Assembly: GCA_963662175.1 (NCBI GenBank) | Contig: OY759226.1 | Span: 22,670,946-22,734,945 of the forward strand | Origin: Aradus depressus | Taxonomy: Eukaryota; Arthropoda; Insecta; Hemiptera; Aradidae | Direction of reading: 5' to 3' | Length of the DNA stretch: 64,000 nt | Part shown: one piece after another, positions 58,001 through 62,306 of the stretch | Layout of the letters: each line of letters opens with the position of its first letter | Numbering within the stretch: position 1 is the first letter of the stretch | Translations under genes and position numbers: made by a program | The notes under the pieces: generated by a model | Seen by the model: only the letters and a program-made list of their open reading frames with translations | Told to the model about the DNA's origin: nothing | Database searches by the model: none

Positions 58001-60182
58001 CGTAGTGTAAGTACGTACAACATTATTATCAAGTATTTTTATTTTTCCAATGCTATTTGCTGAATTATAACAGTTTCTGGGAAGAAAAAAAAATGCTATT
58101 AGGTAGAATTATTGTAATAAATAGAAAGTTCAATTATTTACTTAGTTATGGAAGACTTCCGCACAGCCCTACATTTTTCAATTTTTTTAATTTTAAATTT
58201 TGAGACTTGTAAGATCCTGAATTTATAATAATATATATTTTTTCACAACTTTATTATTTCCCCAATTTATTTTTGATCTTTACAATCTGGCAAATATACG
58301 TTTCAGGAATAACTCCCAGCATCTGTAATTTATTTGCGAATCGTTATTGCAGAATATGATCATTATAAGAAAAGAAATATTATCACAATAAAGATTAAGA
58401 AATAAATTAAAGAACTTTTTTTTTTTTTACCTCATCAGGTATAGGAAGTATTGGGGAAGTTATGGAATCGGTCAGAAATTCGATATTGGAATTTTGTTTT
58501 CGAAACTTCTAATTCAGAAAAAAAATCTTTGGTGAACACGATAACTCCCAATAAAATGAAAGTATTGACACTGAAGTATAATTACTTTTTGGTGGTGCAA
58601 TGAGAGTCTGAAATGATATTAATATATATACATTAACAACTTCTAAGTTGAGGAACGCGCACATATTGTAAAAACTTGTAATAAATAAATTATTTATGTA
58701 TATTATTTATATAGATATTATATATTCACAGCTTTATTCATCTCTCAATCTATTTTTTGGTCTTACAATCTAGCAAAAATACATTTCGGGAAGAACTCCA
58801 ATCATCAGTATCTTTTATTTTATTTATTTGCTGCTATTTATTTTTAACATTTTCCTTAGATCATAATATTCTATAACATATTTTACGTGGCTCGACCTCT
58901 GTTAAAACCTTTAGTCTAGACATAAAATGTGTTCAGAGGAATATTATAAGAAAAAAATTGTATAATTGTTACCCGAAACGTTTATTTCCTACGTTAAGAC
59001 CAAAAATAAATTGGAAGAATAATGAAGCTGTAAAAATTGTATATAAGTATATATATATTTATTTTTTTTGAATTAACACTATTGCAAAAGAATTTAATTA
59101 GAAAGAAAAAATCAAGTTTTTGCCTAGTCCACTTACTTCATTTAACCTCAAGATTTTTTTTTTTCTTCAAAATATATGCTGCATAAATAGTGGCAAACTT
59201 GAGAGTTAAATTAAGATAGAAGACCACTAAAAGTTTATTTTGAAAATAGTGTACTTACACATTACTATTATAAAATGTTTAAATTAGCTTTAAAAATTCA
59301 TAAAAATTGTTATTTCGTTAAGTCTTCAGAGTACAAATTCATGTATGAACAAATTTCGAGTTATTTACATCACAGTTAACATATAATAATACCTAATAGC
59401 CGATAATTAATAATCCTATGGTTTATATGGAACTATTTTTTCTTTTCTTTTCCTAAAGTTTGTCCTAATTTATTTCTGTCTTGTATTGCATCATTGTATT
59501 ATACTGTATCGAGTTTATAAAACTTGTTTAAATTAAATCTTTTATTTTCTGTTCAATTTTATACTATTTTTCCACAGAGATAATGTAAACATATCCTTTT
59601 GCATTTATTTATTTCATTTTTTTGTTAGTAAATTTATTTAACAAATTGTATATTGGGCTGTCTCGTCAATAAAGATTATTATTATTTGCCTGTGGTGAAA
59701 ACTTATATGCAGCCCAAACTTTTTCTTTTCTTGATCAATCAGCTTACGACGCGTAAAAGTGTATTCATTTAGTTTCAGAAATATTGTATTCATTATTTGA
59801 AAATACACCCTGTATTTTTTTTTTTAAAGTCACGAACTACAAAAATAAATAATATAGACGAAGTAAATTTAATATGTATAACTGACCTAATTGGGAGCAC
59901 ACAGGGTTATTAAATTAAACAAACAATATGTTGGTATATTTCCTTACAGAAATAATTGAAACATAACATGAAGAATGAACACTAAATTTCAACATAACAT
60001 GAAACATTCAATACAAATATCATGAAGTCAACCAGGAAAATAGGGATGAGGAAAACGTAGGATTTCTATTTTTGAACGGATGACAATGGAAATTACCGAA
60101 TTAGTTTTTCAAGAACAGTAAGATCACCCAACGCTGCAGCGGTAAATGCGTCATATTCTTCCCCCTCCACTTCCTCAGCCAT
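12986..60182 (-). CDS. ANKS3: Ankyrin-repeat and SAM-domain protein, ANKS3-like, complete
   Basis: Six coding exons on the minus strand (60182-60097, 30510-30315, 27463-27345, 21635-21460, 17794-17662, 13073-12986) have GT/AG borders and keep phase throughout (798 bases, 265 residues). Residues 10-190 are ankyrin repeats (for example GWSTLLYAS, GRTPLMLAGGRGD). Residues 193 to about 255 are a SAM domain ending ELGIKTFGPRRKLRMLI. The repeat order and the FGP(R/K)RK end of the SAM domain match ANKS3, a partner of ANKS6 and NEK8 in ciliary/nephronophthisis complexes (family knowledge). The protein is far shorter than vertebrate ANKS3 (about 650 residues), because the linker and the C-terminal coiled coil are absent. 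The start is the first ATG in frame: the upstream frame has none before a stop. A non-coding 5' exon probably ends at 60635. Other ANK+SAM proteins (GASZ/ASZ1, ANKS6) fit less well. A possible AATAAA on this strand lies at 12877-12872. Confidence 0.85.
13225..13520. repeat. Dispersed repeat DR1 copy
   Basis: It shares ATGTACTTCCCCTG, TCGCTCTTCCTCTGAAGCCA and the GTCGAAGTAAGGAATGTAACG-like module with copies at 53117 and 61632. It overlaps the intron just upstream of ANKS3-like exon 7. Confidence 0.4.
13605..13690 (-). mobile_element. SINE internal fragment
   Basis: On the minus strand it carries the SINE body segment from the TAAAGACCTCTACCC block to GTCGGGGTCATGCCCC, without the tRNA head. 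Confidence 0.55.
13752..14275 (+). mobile_element. Non-autonomous Helitron, family A, copy 2 (complete)
   Basis: The 5' TCTTATATATAAAGCTGAAA is preceded by A. The 3' CTGCTAG is followed by T, with a CCCGGGCAACGCCCGG hairpin before it. It is nearly identical along its 524 bp to the copy at 7436-7960, which argues for recent activity. Confidence 0.85.
14754..14920 (-). mobile_element. tRNA-derived SINE, 3' truncated
   Basis: The minus strand starts GGGCGCCGGTAGCTCAGTGG, has the B box, and continues into the body up to the GACATCGTAC-type block (GTACGATGTCAGATACTCG). The 3' quarter is absent. Confidence 0.75.
15325..15665 (+). repeat. Dispersed repeat DR1 copy
   Basis: It begins near GGGGAAGTTATGTAATCGGT and includes the ATGAATGTATCGACACAAAA and CCAAATCGACCAAAGGGAAG-type modules. 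It joins the LINE 3' fragment to its right. Confidence 0.5.
15640..16228 (+). mobile_element. LINE 3' end with UTR
   Basis: A short frame reads KAPSVASFKSSNYIQFLLNK and stops at about 15719. It corresponds to the ORF end of the minus-strand copy at 1405-2500. The T/C-rich UTR ends with the same hairpin (GGGGACCTCGGTCCC) and GAATAAAATT. Confidence 0.65.
16329..17272. mobile_element. hAT-like non-autonomous transposon, 8-bp TSD
   Basis: Terminal repeats CAGGGGCGTAGCCAG and CTGGCTACGCCCCTG are flanked by an exact 8-bp duplication GTAAGAGC (16321-16328 and 17273-17280). These are hAT features. It contains a nested long inverted repeat (16434-16729) and an internal foldback with GCAGCAGCAG/CTGCTGCTGC arms (about 16925-17095). 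There is no transposase. Confidence 0.88.
16434..16729. repeat. Long inverted repeat with hammerhead-like cores
   Basis: Arms of about 138 bp surround a loop of about 20 bases. Each arm includes TGATGATGGGAGGATATGTC, a stem and a GAAACG or AAAACG segment. The same arm family occurs at 58250-58330 and 58724-59040. It is interpreted as inverted Penelope-type hammerhead repeats nested in the hAT element. Confidence 0.55.
17290..17580. repeat. Dispersed repeat DR1 fragments
   Basis: Contains GTCGATGTAATGAACGTATC and GCTGAGGAAGTACTTAG modules of DR1. It lies immediately left of ANKS3-like exon 6; another DR1 fragment lies at about 17880-18060. Confidence 0.4.
17662..17794 (-). CDS. ANKS3: ANKS3-like exon 6 (SAM domain, N-terminal part)
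   Basis: The acceptor is TTTTTCAG and the donor is GTAAGT at 17661. It encodes LNSILITNGLEKYVNIFEEN and then FENFLELTEDAIKELGI, the first four helices of a SAM domain. It is AT-rich and easy to miss. Confidence 0.85.
18477..18692 (+). pseudogene. MADF-domain exon of Harbinger accessory protein, frameshifted
   Basis: It opens MTDKVFITKREWSDEDVFKL and continues ISEYEEKEVLRNVNHMDYRN, the W...L-I-x-E/Y pattern of a MADF domain. After a run of nine T residues the frame shifts by one and reads REIAEKFICDDTEVQRKIHN then LRNQ, before a consensus donor GTAAGT at 18693. MADF proteins accompany the DDE nuclease in Harbinger elements and help DNA binding. The T-run shift may be a mutation. Confidence 0.65.
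19015..19300. repeat. 69-bp tandem repeats, four copies
   Basis: Units start at 19015, 19084, 19153 and 19222 (period exactly 69). Each contains GGAGAAGTCTCGAGAGCGAG and GTCGCCAGTGGAC. The GTCTCGAGA core is shared with the element's terminal repeat, so the array looks like an expanded subterminal region. Open frames through it on both strands follow from the multiple-of-three period. Confidence 0.85.
20505..20712 (-). mobile_element. SINE 3' part interrupted by about 110 bp
   Basis: The family end ATGCCCGGGCTTT (20512-20523) and the block from GGTCATATCGCCTACTACCG (from about 20635) belong together but are separated by unrelated sequence. The tRNA head is missing. Confidence 0.55.
20714..21225 (+). 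mobile_element. Jockey-like LINE 3' end
   Basis: Broken frames read ASNTNLRTLQVAQNKM and LNVELLLD, typical of the RT C-terminal region. A 3' UTR follows, ending ATAATAAACTCTTC and a TTC microsatellite. Confidence 0.55.
21460..21635 (-). CDS. ANKS3: ANKS3-like exon 5 (two ankyrin repeats)
   Basis: The acceptor is CTTTTTAG and the donor is GTATTA at 21459. It encodes SEGRTPLMLAGGRGDLLLV and then a final repeat with NGHIEVFNYIDGF. The phase is 2 in and 1 out. The ATG slightly upstream of the acceptor is intronic. Confidence 0.88.
21750..22770 (+). repeat. Interspersed repeat hosting a SINE
   Basis: The modules (ACTTATAGTATAAAGATGTA, GTAGCTATGAACTTGAAATT, CCAATCGCTACTAAGTCCTC) also occur at 28270-28737, and in reverse at 9210-9420 and 10054-10264. 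A full SINE (21924-22269) lies inside it. Type is unknown; there is no coding. Confidence 0.5.
21924..22269 (+). mobile_element. Full-length tRNA-derived SINE with 16-bp TSD
   Basis: The tRNA-like head (A box TAGCTCAGTGGTATGCG, B box GGGTTCGTAACCC) is followed by the body and the 3' end CATGAGTCATAAAACCTAAC. It is flanked by the perfect direct repeat TCAAACGAAAATTGAG at 21908-21923 and 22270-22285. This is target-primed integration by LINE machinery and gives the reference length of the family, about 345 bp. Confidence 0.9.
22772..22925. mobile_element. Foldback MITE
   Basis: Arms AGGACTTTCTTATACCGACC and GGTTGGTATAAGAAAGTCC, with internal CGCTTACAGATCAC paired to GTGGTCTGTAAGCG. The same element occurs in the 844-bp tandem duplication. 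Confidence 0.65.
22946..23215 (-). mobile_element. LINE 3' end with poly(A) tail
   Basis: A run of about 25 T on the plus strand is the poly(A) tail of a minus-strand insertion. Upstream minus-strand frames (DLYEHRTKTMLVLSVP, PFTSPKKTLASRSS) look like the jockey-type tail also seen at 5743-6360. Confidence 0.5.
23220..26697 (+). mobile_element. Helitron family B, complete 3.5-kb copy
   Basis: The 5' end TCTATATAAATAAAGCTGAA follows an A. The 3' end ATTACTG-type CTGCTAG precedes a T, with a CCAGGCAACACCGGG hairpin. It holds 5' repeats of about 150 bp with G-runs (GGGAGGGGGGGTTGTGGGGG), larger internal duplications in which the 5'-end-like block GAAACGGGGTTTGTTTGTA recurs at about 24171, 24953 and 25593, and a short 33-bp minisatellite near 26150-26540. 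No RepHel protein is encoded, so it is non-autonomous. Confidence 0.82.
26930..27200 (-). mobile_element. tRNA-derived SINE with damaged head
   Basis: The minus strand carries the 3' end (CATGAATCAT), the body and part of the head up to AAGCACGCTT. A deletion has removed part of the B-box region. Confidence 0.7.
27345..27463 (-). CDS. ANKS3: ANKS3-like exon 4 (ankyrin repeat)
   Basis: The acceptor is TTTCAG and the donor is GTAAGT at 27344. Thirty-nine codons, KSLMDRKDDRDCTDLFYATE through VVEFLLSQGANPDI, make one complete ankyrin repeat. The exon ends in phase 2. It is hidden by a longer frame on the opposite strand that belongs partly to a Tigger element starting at 27530. Confidence 0.85.
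27530..28155 (+). mobile_element. pogo/Tigger-like element with transposase remnant
   Basis: The left end CAGTAGAATCCCTCTTAACC follows TA. The right end GATTAAGAGAGGTTCTAC precedes TA. The internal frame has EDVEEWMTKSDEGLE, and after a frameshift FFTNEEIICIASK and an acidic tail. This is the pattern of the pogo transposase C-terminus after the DDE domain. Most of the transposase is deleted. Confidence 0.72.
28738..29615. mobile_element. piggyBac-type non-autonomous element, TTAA flanks
   Basis: The ends CCCTAGAATACTAAC and GTTAGTATTCCAGGG are flanked by TTAA on each side (28734-28737, 29616-29619). Related sequence at 9270 shows the empty site with one TTAA. Internally it has at least six copies of a palindromic motif close to TACGTCTCNGAGACGTA. 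Length is 878 bp with no transposase. Confidence 0.85.
30160..30275 (-). mobile_element. Possible pogo-like terminal repeat fragment
   Basis: The minus strand reads TACACTGGAAATCGCATATA and then ACGACATCGGATATAACGAT, the tandem 'TATAACG' style of pogo/Tigger ends. It overlaps the intron immediately after ANKS3-like exon 3. No second end was identified. Confidence 0.35.
30315..30510 (-). CDS. ANKS3: ANKS3-like exon 3 (ankyrin repeats)
   Basis: The acceptor TATAG lies at 30511-30512 and the donor GTAAAT starts at 30314. It encodes TDNVNRRNEDGWSTLLYAS and a following repeat ending MDVMTLVFN. It joins exon 2 by completing CG|G and ends in phase 0. Reading on past the donor gives a low-complexity Asn/Ile tail that is intron. 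Confidence 0.88.
30930..31262 (+). mobile_element. Hammerhead-like core followed by LINE/PLE-like 3' UTR
   Basis: CTGATGA (30934-30940), the stem GGGA/TCCC and GAAAC (30960-30964) form a hammerhead-like core. AT-rich sequence follows and ends AACGGAAATAAATGTATT plus an ATT/ATTT microsatellite, as retroelement 3' ends in this window do. Confidence 0.45.
31325..31662 (+). mobile_element. Full-length tRNA-derived SINE
   Basis: It starts AGGGCGCCCGTAGCACAATG, a mutated A box, with the B box partly lost (GGGGGTTCGAGACCC). The body and the end CCCGGGCATGAGTCATAA are intact. An A-run of about 16 has expanded in the middle. Confidence 0.78.
31685..32175 (+). repeat. Dispersed repeat DR1, long copy
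   Basis: Contains AGAATGTATCGAAAGAAATT, GAATCCAGAACTCTCTAACG, CCAAATCGACCAAAGGGAAG and the end ATAACTTCCCCTATACTTG. It gives the best view of the module order. Confidence 0.5.
32345..33454 (-). mobile_element. Helitron family B, complete 1.1-kb copy
   Basis: On the minus strand it runs from TCTATATTAATAAAGCTGAA to CCGGGTATTACTGCTAG followed by T. It holds three 145-bp-type G-rich units and about a dozen 33-bp CTAGT minisatellite units. It is the most compact complete copy and so the best reference for the family. Confidence 0.85.
33500..34345 (-). repeat. Diverged copy of the 441-bp satellite / gene-like fragment
   Basis: The minus strand reads LARFLNGDPELGRLH and twice IHNIRLIIQYLTYKKALDHS, interrupted by stops and shifts. 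Two tandem sub-repeats of about 130 bp (HPKDDVLK-type) lie at about 33700-33970. It is clearly older than the arrays at 38, 44 and 49 kb. Confidence 0.6.
34388..35030 (-). repeat. 33-bp minisatellite (CTAGT repeats)
   Basis: Alternating 33-bp units each carry ACTAGCTGTGG; on the plus strand these are CCACAGCTAGT with GAACGCTGGGCACC or CTTGCAACAGCGGACC. A 66-bp dimer period is clear. Open frames on both strands are a by-product of the period being a multiple of three. Confidence 0.9.
34388..37918 (-). mobile_element. Helitron family B, 3' end missing
   Basis: The 5' terminus is at 37918 (TCTATATAAATAAAGCTGAA on the minus strand). It holds G-rich units of about 145 bp, a 33-bp minisatellite at 36195-36740, a second block of 145-bp units, and another minisatellite at 34388-35030. 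The final hairpin and CTAG are absent, so it is truncated or recombined at 34388. Confidence 0.75.
37919..38089 (-). repeat. 171-bp flank F, copy 1 (gene-like)
   Basis: A segment recurring at 43656-43826 and 48830-49000, always next to a Helitron 5' end. On the minus strand it reads AIECAGFGLCQRQHNVQTDF then KYGDTDPLWKKNA without stops. It resembles an exon; I do not recognise the protein. Confidence 0.6.
38090..40532 (-). repeat. 441-bp satellite array, about 5.5 units
   Basis: The period is exactly 441 bp over the last units (landmark at 39470, 39911, 40352). Each unit on the minus strand has a frame of 78-87 codons containing HPKDDVLKAIFNL, YLHNIRLIIEYLTFEKALDH and FLSGDPELGRLHS. Within a unit the HPKDDVLK segment and a TTTAACGGTTTATAG segment each occur twice, so the unit itself arose by duplication. 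Confidence 0.88.
40533..43655 (-). mobile_element. Helitron family B, 3.1-kb copy in array
   Basis: The 5' TCTATATTAATAAAGCTGAA is at 43655. The 3' hairpin and CTGCTA are at 40533, joined directly to the satellite. The 33-bp minisatellite spans about 40680-41680; about a dozen G-rich 145-bp units lie at 41700-43500. Confidence 0.82.
43656..43826 (-). repeat. 171-bp flank F, copy 2
   Basis: Almost identical to 37919-38089, including the CQRQHNVQTDFKYGDTDP reading frame. A T-run near 43710 differs in length between copies. Confidence 0.6.
43827..44725 (-). repeat. 441-bp satellite array, two units
   Basis: Landmarks at 44104 and 44545 are 441 bp apart. The units share private variants (VIFHFPIKTSDLSASARF) with some units at 49-50 kb, which helps trace the duplications. 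Confidence 0.85.
44726..47622 (-). mobile_element. Helitron family B, 2.9-kb copy in array
   Basis: The 3' end at 44726 joins the satellite exactly as at 40533. The minisatellite (44880-45780) is almost identical to that at 40680-41680. The 5' end near 47622 is slightly altered (TTTATATTAATAAAGC) and abuts another Helitron fragment. Confidence 0.8.
47623..48829 (-). mobile_element. Helitron family B 5' fragment
   Basis: It has the 5' terminus at 48829 and seven or eight G-rich units. It lacks minisatellite and 3' end and stops against the 5' end of the previous copy, as expected from recombination between elements. Confidence 0.75.
48830..49000 (-). repeat. 171-bp flank F, copy 3
   Basis: Third copy of the gene-like flank, with a longer T-run near 48885. 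The same peptide can be read on the minus strand. Confidence 0.6.
49001..50344 (-). repeat. 441-bp satellite array, three units
   Basis: Landmarks at 49282, 49723 and 50164 are 441 bp apart. The middle unit matches the 39-kb units (KVFFNFPIETSDLSAST) while the outer two match the 44-kb type, so units have been exchanged among arrays. Confidence 0.85.
50345..52120 (-). mobile_element. Helitron family B, 1.8-kb copy in array
   Basis: The 3' end at 50345 has the same satellite junction. The 5' TCTATATTAATAAAGCTGAA is at 52120 with A as the flanking base. The minisatellite is retained, but only about five G-rich units remain. Confidence 0.82.
52159..53056. mobile_element. hAT-like non-autonomous transposon, 8-bp TSD
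   Basis: The ends CATGGCCCCCACA and TGTGGGGGCCATG are flanked by ATGTACAT (52151-52158 and 53057-53064). There are G/C-rich subterminal regions and an AT-rich centre; no transposase. The outer flanks are also repeats of each other (ATTAGCACTCATATAATATA), so the element sits in a small direct duplication. Confidence 0.85.
53117..53275. repeat. Dispersed repeat DR1 end fragment
   Basis: Contains GTTGGTGAATCACTAGCCAT and GTACTTCCCCTGCACGAGTT, one end of DR1. Confidence 0.4.
53334..54258. mobile_element. Second TTAA-flanked (piggyBac-type) element
   Basis: Perfect terminal repeats CCCTCCGTCGGGCGCAA and TTGCGCCCGACGGAGGG with TTAA on both sides (53330-53333, 54259-54262). Subterminal GGGCGCAATG motifs recur inside (about 53375 and 54065). 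Length is 925 bp with no transposase. It is a different family from the element at 28738. Confidence 0.85.
54275..54867 (+). mobile_element. Helitron fragment (short minisatellite, intact 3' end)
   Basis: The 3' end CCCGGGCAACGCCGGG then CTGCTAG before T is intact. About six degenerate 33-bp units (AGCTGTGGTG, CCCAGCG) lie at 54530-54720. The 5' boundary is uncertain; a start near TCTTATGTGTATACATATAA is possible. Confidence 0.65.
55007..55300 (-). mobile_element. LINE reverse-transcriptase C-terminal zinc-knuckle fragment
   Basis: The minus-strand frame has CRICTLDEKDDLIHFLFYCS, the Cx2C...Hx4C finger found near the ORF2 end of many non-LTR elements, followed by RQTFLHNYL and a stop. About 94 codons remain open. 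Confidence 0.7.
55926..56042 (-). mobile_element. tRNA-derived SINE or tRNA pseudogene, second family
   Basis: The minus strand starts GGGGCCATGGTAGCCGTGCG and has a perfect B box in GGGTTCGAATCCCGTCC. Arms do not fold as a clean cloverleaf, and sequence continues past the tRNA length to CGTAGATAGAACTCCC, so a SINE head is more likely than a functional tRNA. Confidence 0.5.
56058..57440 (+). mobile_element. Helitron family B, 5' part, 3' truncated
   Basis: The 5' TCTATATTAATAAAGCTGAA follows A. G-rich units and then the TCATTACATGGGCAGTTATT modules follow, and a second 5'-like block at about 57391 (GAAACGGGGTTTGTTTG) ends abruptly at TTCCAGCATC. No minisatellite or 3' hairpin. Confidence 0.72.
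57441..58240. other. ANKS3-like intron 2, no recognised element
   Basis: AT-rich sequence without repeat family members or coding blocks that I can identify. Confidence 0.4.
58250..59040. repeat. Hammerhead-like repeat arms, one single and one inverted pair
   Basis: 58250-58330 (minus) and the pair starting 58724 (left arm) and ending 59040 (right arm) all share CAATTTATTTTTGATC-like and ACGTTTC-GG-AACTCC-like segments with the inverted repeat at 16434-16729. The left arm on the minus strand has CTGATGATTGGAGTTC then GAAATG. A DR1 fragment (58435-58580) sits between. Confidence 0.45.
59450..59695 (+). mobile_element. LINE 3' UTR end
   Basis: AT-rich sequence ending TCTCGTCAATAAAGATTATT and an ATT microsatellite, a typical non-LTR element tail. 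No ORF part remains. Confidence 0.4.
60097..60182 (-). CDS. ANKS3: ANKS3-like exon 2 (start codon, first ankyrin helix)
   Basis: The exon itself runs from 60197 (acceptor TTTAG) to 60097 (donor GTAATT); translation starts at the ATG at 60182-60180. It encodes an acidic MAEEVEGEEYDAF, then TAAALGDLTVLEKLI, the first ankyrin helices. It ends in phase 2, completing an Arg codon with the next exon 29.6 kb away. Confidence 0.82.
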
Positions 60183-60720
60183 TGGATCAATACAGAGCTA
60201 AAACAAAGGGTTTATTGTCAAGATCAATGTCAGTTTTAAAATAAAGAATGTTAAAGACTGTATGATATATCAAAAATAATAATTCTGACAACAGAATATT
60301 GACAGTTTCCCTCAAATATTCTTTTTTAAGTAGACGTTTTCATTTGAAACAATTATGAATTTGGAATAATTCAACTACGTAATCATGTTCTATTTTTAAA
60401 AAATCATTGCCACATAAGTAAATCTCAAATAGATAGCTGTAAAAAAAATGAAAAAATAAAAAAAGTGAACTTTGCCCTCATTTTGATATATTTTTTTTTT
60501 TTGTAATTTAGAATTTAAAAAATGAAATGAAGAGAAACAGTTCGCAAGTTAACTGCGTACTAAATAGATTTATACACTAAGCTAAATATTGGAGTGTAGT
60601 GGTCGAATTGAAAAAATATATTTGTAGTTACTACCTGGATTAGGGCTTCAAGGTCGTTGGTTGTCTCTGTGAGCTGAGGAACGAATATGCATTCCGTTGT
60701 TAGCCGTTGTCCGGTAAGGC
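60183..60720. promoter_or_regulatory. Putative bidirectional promoter, ANKS3-like / PRDX5
   Basis: The two start codons are 505 bp apart on opposite strands. A minus-strand donor (CAG|GTAGTA, exon end at 60635) implies a non-coding first exon of the ANKS3-like gene at about 60635-60720, which would overlap the PRDX5 leader exon in antisense. This interval is one of the few repeat-poor, GC-richer stretches in the right part of the window. No TATA box is evident. Confidence 0.45.
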
Positions 60721-60779
60721 TGTTGCGACCACTCTTATCACAAAACTTTCATACTTCACAATTAAATATGACTATCAAG
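60687..60779 (+). CDS. PRDX5: PRDX5 exon 1 (mitochondrial leader)
   Basis: Thirty-one codons, arginine-rich and without acidic residues until the MTIK start of the mature domain. The start is the first ATG of the open frame. Confidence 0.88.
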
Positions 60780-62306
60780 GTAATTATTATATTTTTATTT
60801 CTTATAATGATATTTGTTTCAATGGAGGTTATTGTTGGTTACTGTAGGTTTCTAACCTGTACTAAATTTAGTGTTTTTTTTTTAATTATACGGATTGCGT
60901 AACAATTTACAAAAATATATTCCACCATAAATACTTCAATTATTCACTTGCATTTATATTTAATAACTGAAGTTTATTATTGAACTCAATTGTTTCATTT
61001 TTGTAGAAAAGTTATTTTAATTTTGGTTTACCATTTACTTATCCCTTTCAAGTGGTTATAATACATTGAAATTGTTTTTCAAATTTTCATCCTACAGTGC
61101 TTTTGGAATAATATTATTAATTACGCAAAATGTTATTAAGGTGATAAGCCTTTTTTTTTAAATTGTGGTTAAATGTAATTTTTTGCAAATGACTTACTGT
61201 CTTACACACAATTGGGGGAAATTTCTATTACCTTTTGTATATTCGAAGTCAGAAACGCATAACAAAAGAATAATTTTTTAACGGAAGCTGATACGAATAT
61301 ATAATTTTAATTTGTTCTTTATTAGTGGAATATATTTGACACAGTGGAGAGGTTTTGTATTCAATGAATTTAACTTGGACAATTAAGACTAATTTTTAGT
61401 TTTGTTTCAAGCCGATCCTTGAATAGTTTTGCTTCTTTTTTTTTTCTTTTGTGGCACTTTTGCAGAAATTTAATTGGATTTTAAAGCAAACAAAAAACAA
61501 TAAAATTTGTAGGTATAATGTACTATGCTGCGCTAAGCCCTGATGTGTTATCTTTACTATTTTTACATATTATTCTTGATAAAGAGCTTTAAATTCATTT
61601 AAAAAAATTACCATATGTCTTCATTTATAAAGGTCAGTGAATCACTTGTACTTCCTCACTTGAATTGATCAATTTCGTTTTCGCTCTCTCTTCAAAGCCA
61701 ATCTACCATGTGGTCTAAAACTCTTTATTCGACTTTTATAGTGGCTTCTGAATCATAACAAGTTTTGTGTCAATACATTCATTACATCGGTAGTTGCGTC
61801 GTCCTTATAGGACTTTGAACTTAACATGTGACATCTTATTTCAATATATTATTTATAAAGCCAGTTATTAGAGTTTTTCTGATACTTTCCCTTTGGCCAT
61901 TTGGTTGAAATTCTTTAGAGCCTTGTAAATACAGATATAAAATTTCGTGTTGATATATTCGTTCTTTCTGGTGTTACCTTGTTCACAGACAGATTTTTAT
62001 TTTTGGAATCAGGAGGTCGGAAAACATCAAATTCCTTCGGAGATAATGCATCGAATTTCTGACATAACATATGTCTCCTCTATATTTATTTTGTATAGCT
62101 GCGGAGGTAAAATGGACACTGAACCTTACATGTCTTTCATTTATTTTTATTATTTATATATTTTTTTTCAGGTTGGACAAAAAATTCCAAGCGTAGATTT
62201 GTTCGAAAATTCTCCTGAAAACAAAGTAAACATAGCTAAGTTATGTTCTGGTAAAAAAGTTGTCCTTTTTGCTGTACCCGGAGCTTTTACACCAGGTTGT
62301 TCAAAG
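60687..62306 (+). CDS. PRDX5: Peroxiredoxin-5, first two exons (3' exons outside window)
   Basis: Exon 60687-60779 encodes a basic, Ser/Leu/Arg-rich leader beginning MHSVVSRCPVRLLRP, then MTIK; its donor is GTAATT. Exon 62172-62306 (acceptor TTTTTTTTCAG) encodes VGQKIPSVDLF and AVPGAFTPGCSK, with the peroxidatic cysteine in the PGAFTPGCS motif of the Prx5 class. The exons join in phase 0 to give 76 residues, about the first third of the protein. Prx5 is a thiol peroxidase that reduces hydrogen peroxide, alkyl hydroperoxides and peroxynitrite in mitochondria, peroxisomes and cytosol. The leader looks mitochondrial, and the in-frame ATG at 60768 would give a cytosolic form starting MTIK, as known in mammals. 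It lies head to head with the ANKS3-like gene. I found no exon 3 before base 64000. Confidence 0.93.
60780..61630 (+). other. PRDX5 intron 1, left part
   Basis: AT-rich intron with long T-runs and no recognised repeat. Confidence 0.5.
61632..62065 (+). repeat. Dispersed repeat DR1, near-complete copy
   Basis: It runs from CAGTGAATCACTTGTACTTC through CATTACATCGGTAGTTG to GCATCGAATTTCTGACATAA and ends about 110 bp before the PRDX5 exon 2 acceptor. Both family ends are visible, so full length is about 430-450 bp. Confidence 0.5.
62172..62306 (+). CDS. PRDX5: PRDX5 exon 2 (catalytic cysteine)
   Basis: Forty-five codons between a strong polypyrimidine-CAG acceptor and an AAG|GTCAAT donor. It contains VVLFAVPGAFTPGCSK, the active-site block of peroxiredoxin-5. 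The sequence before the acceptor belongs to a dispersed repeat. Confidence 0.95.

Noticed and set aside
12986..60182. GASZ/ASZ1 or ANKS6 as identity of the ANK+SAM gene
   Set aside because: The SAM domain ends in LGI-x-x-FGP-(K/R)RK, and the ankyrin order follows ANKS3; there is no leucine zipper or C-terminal membrane segment as in GASZ.
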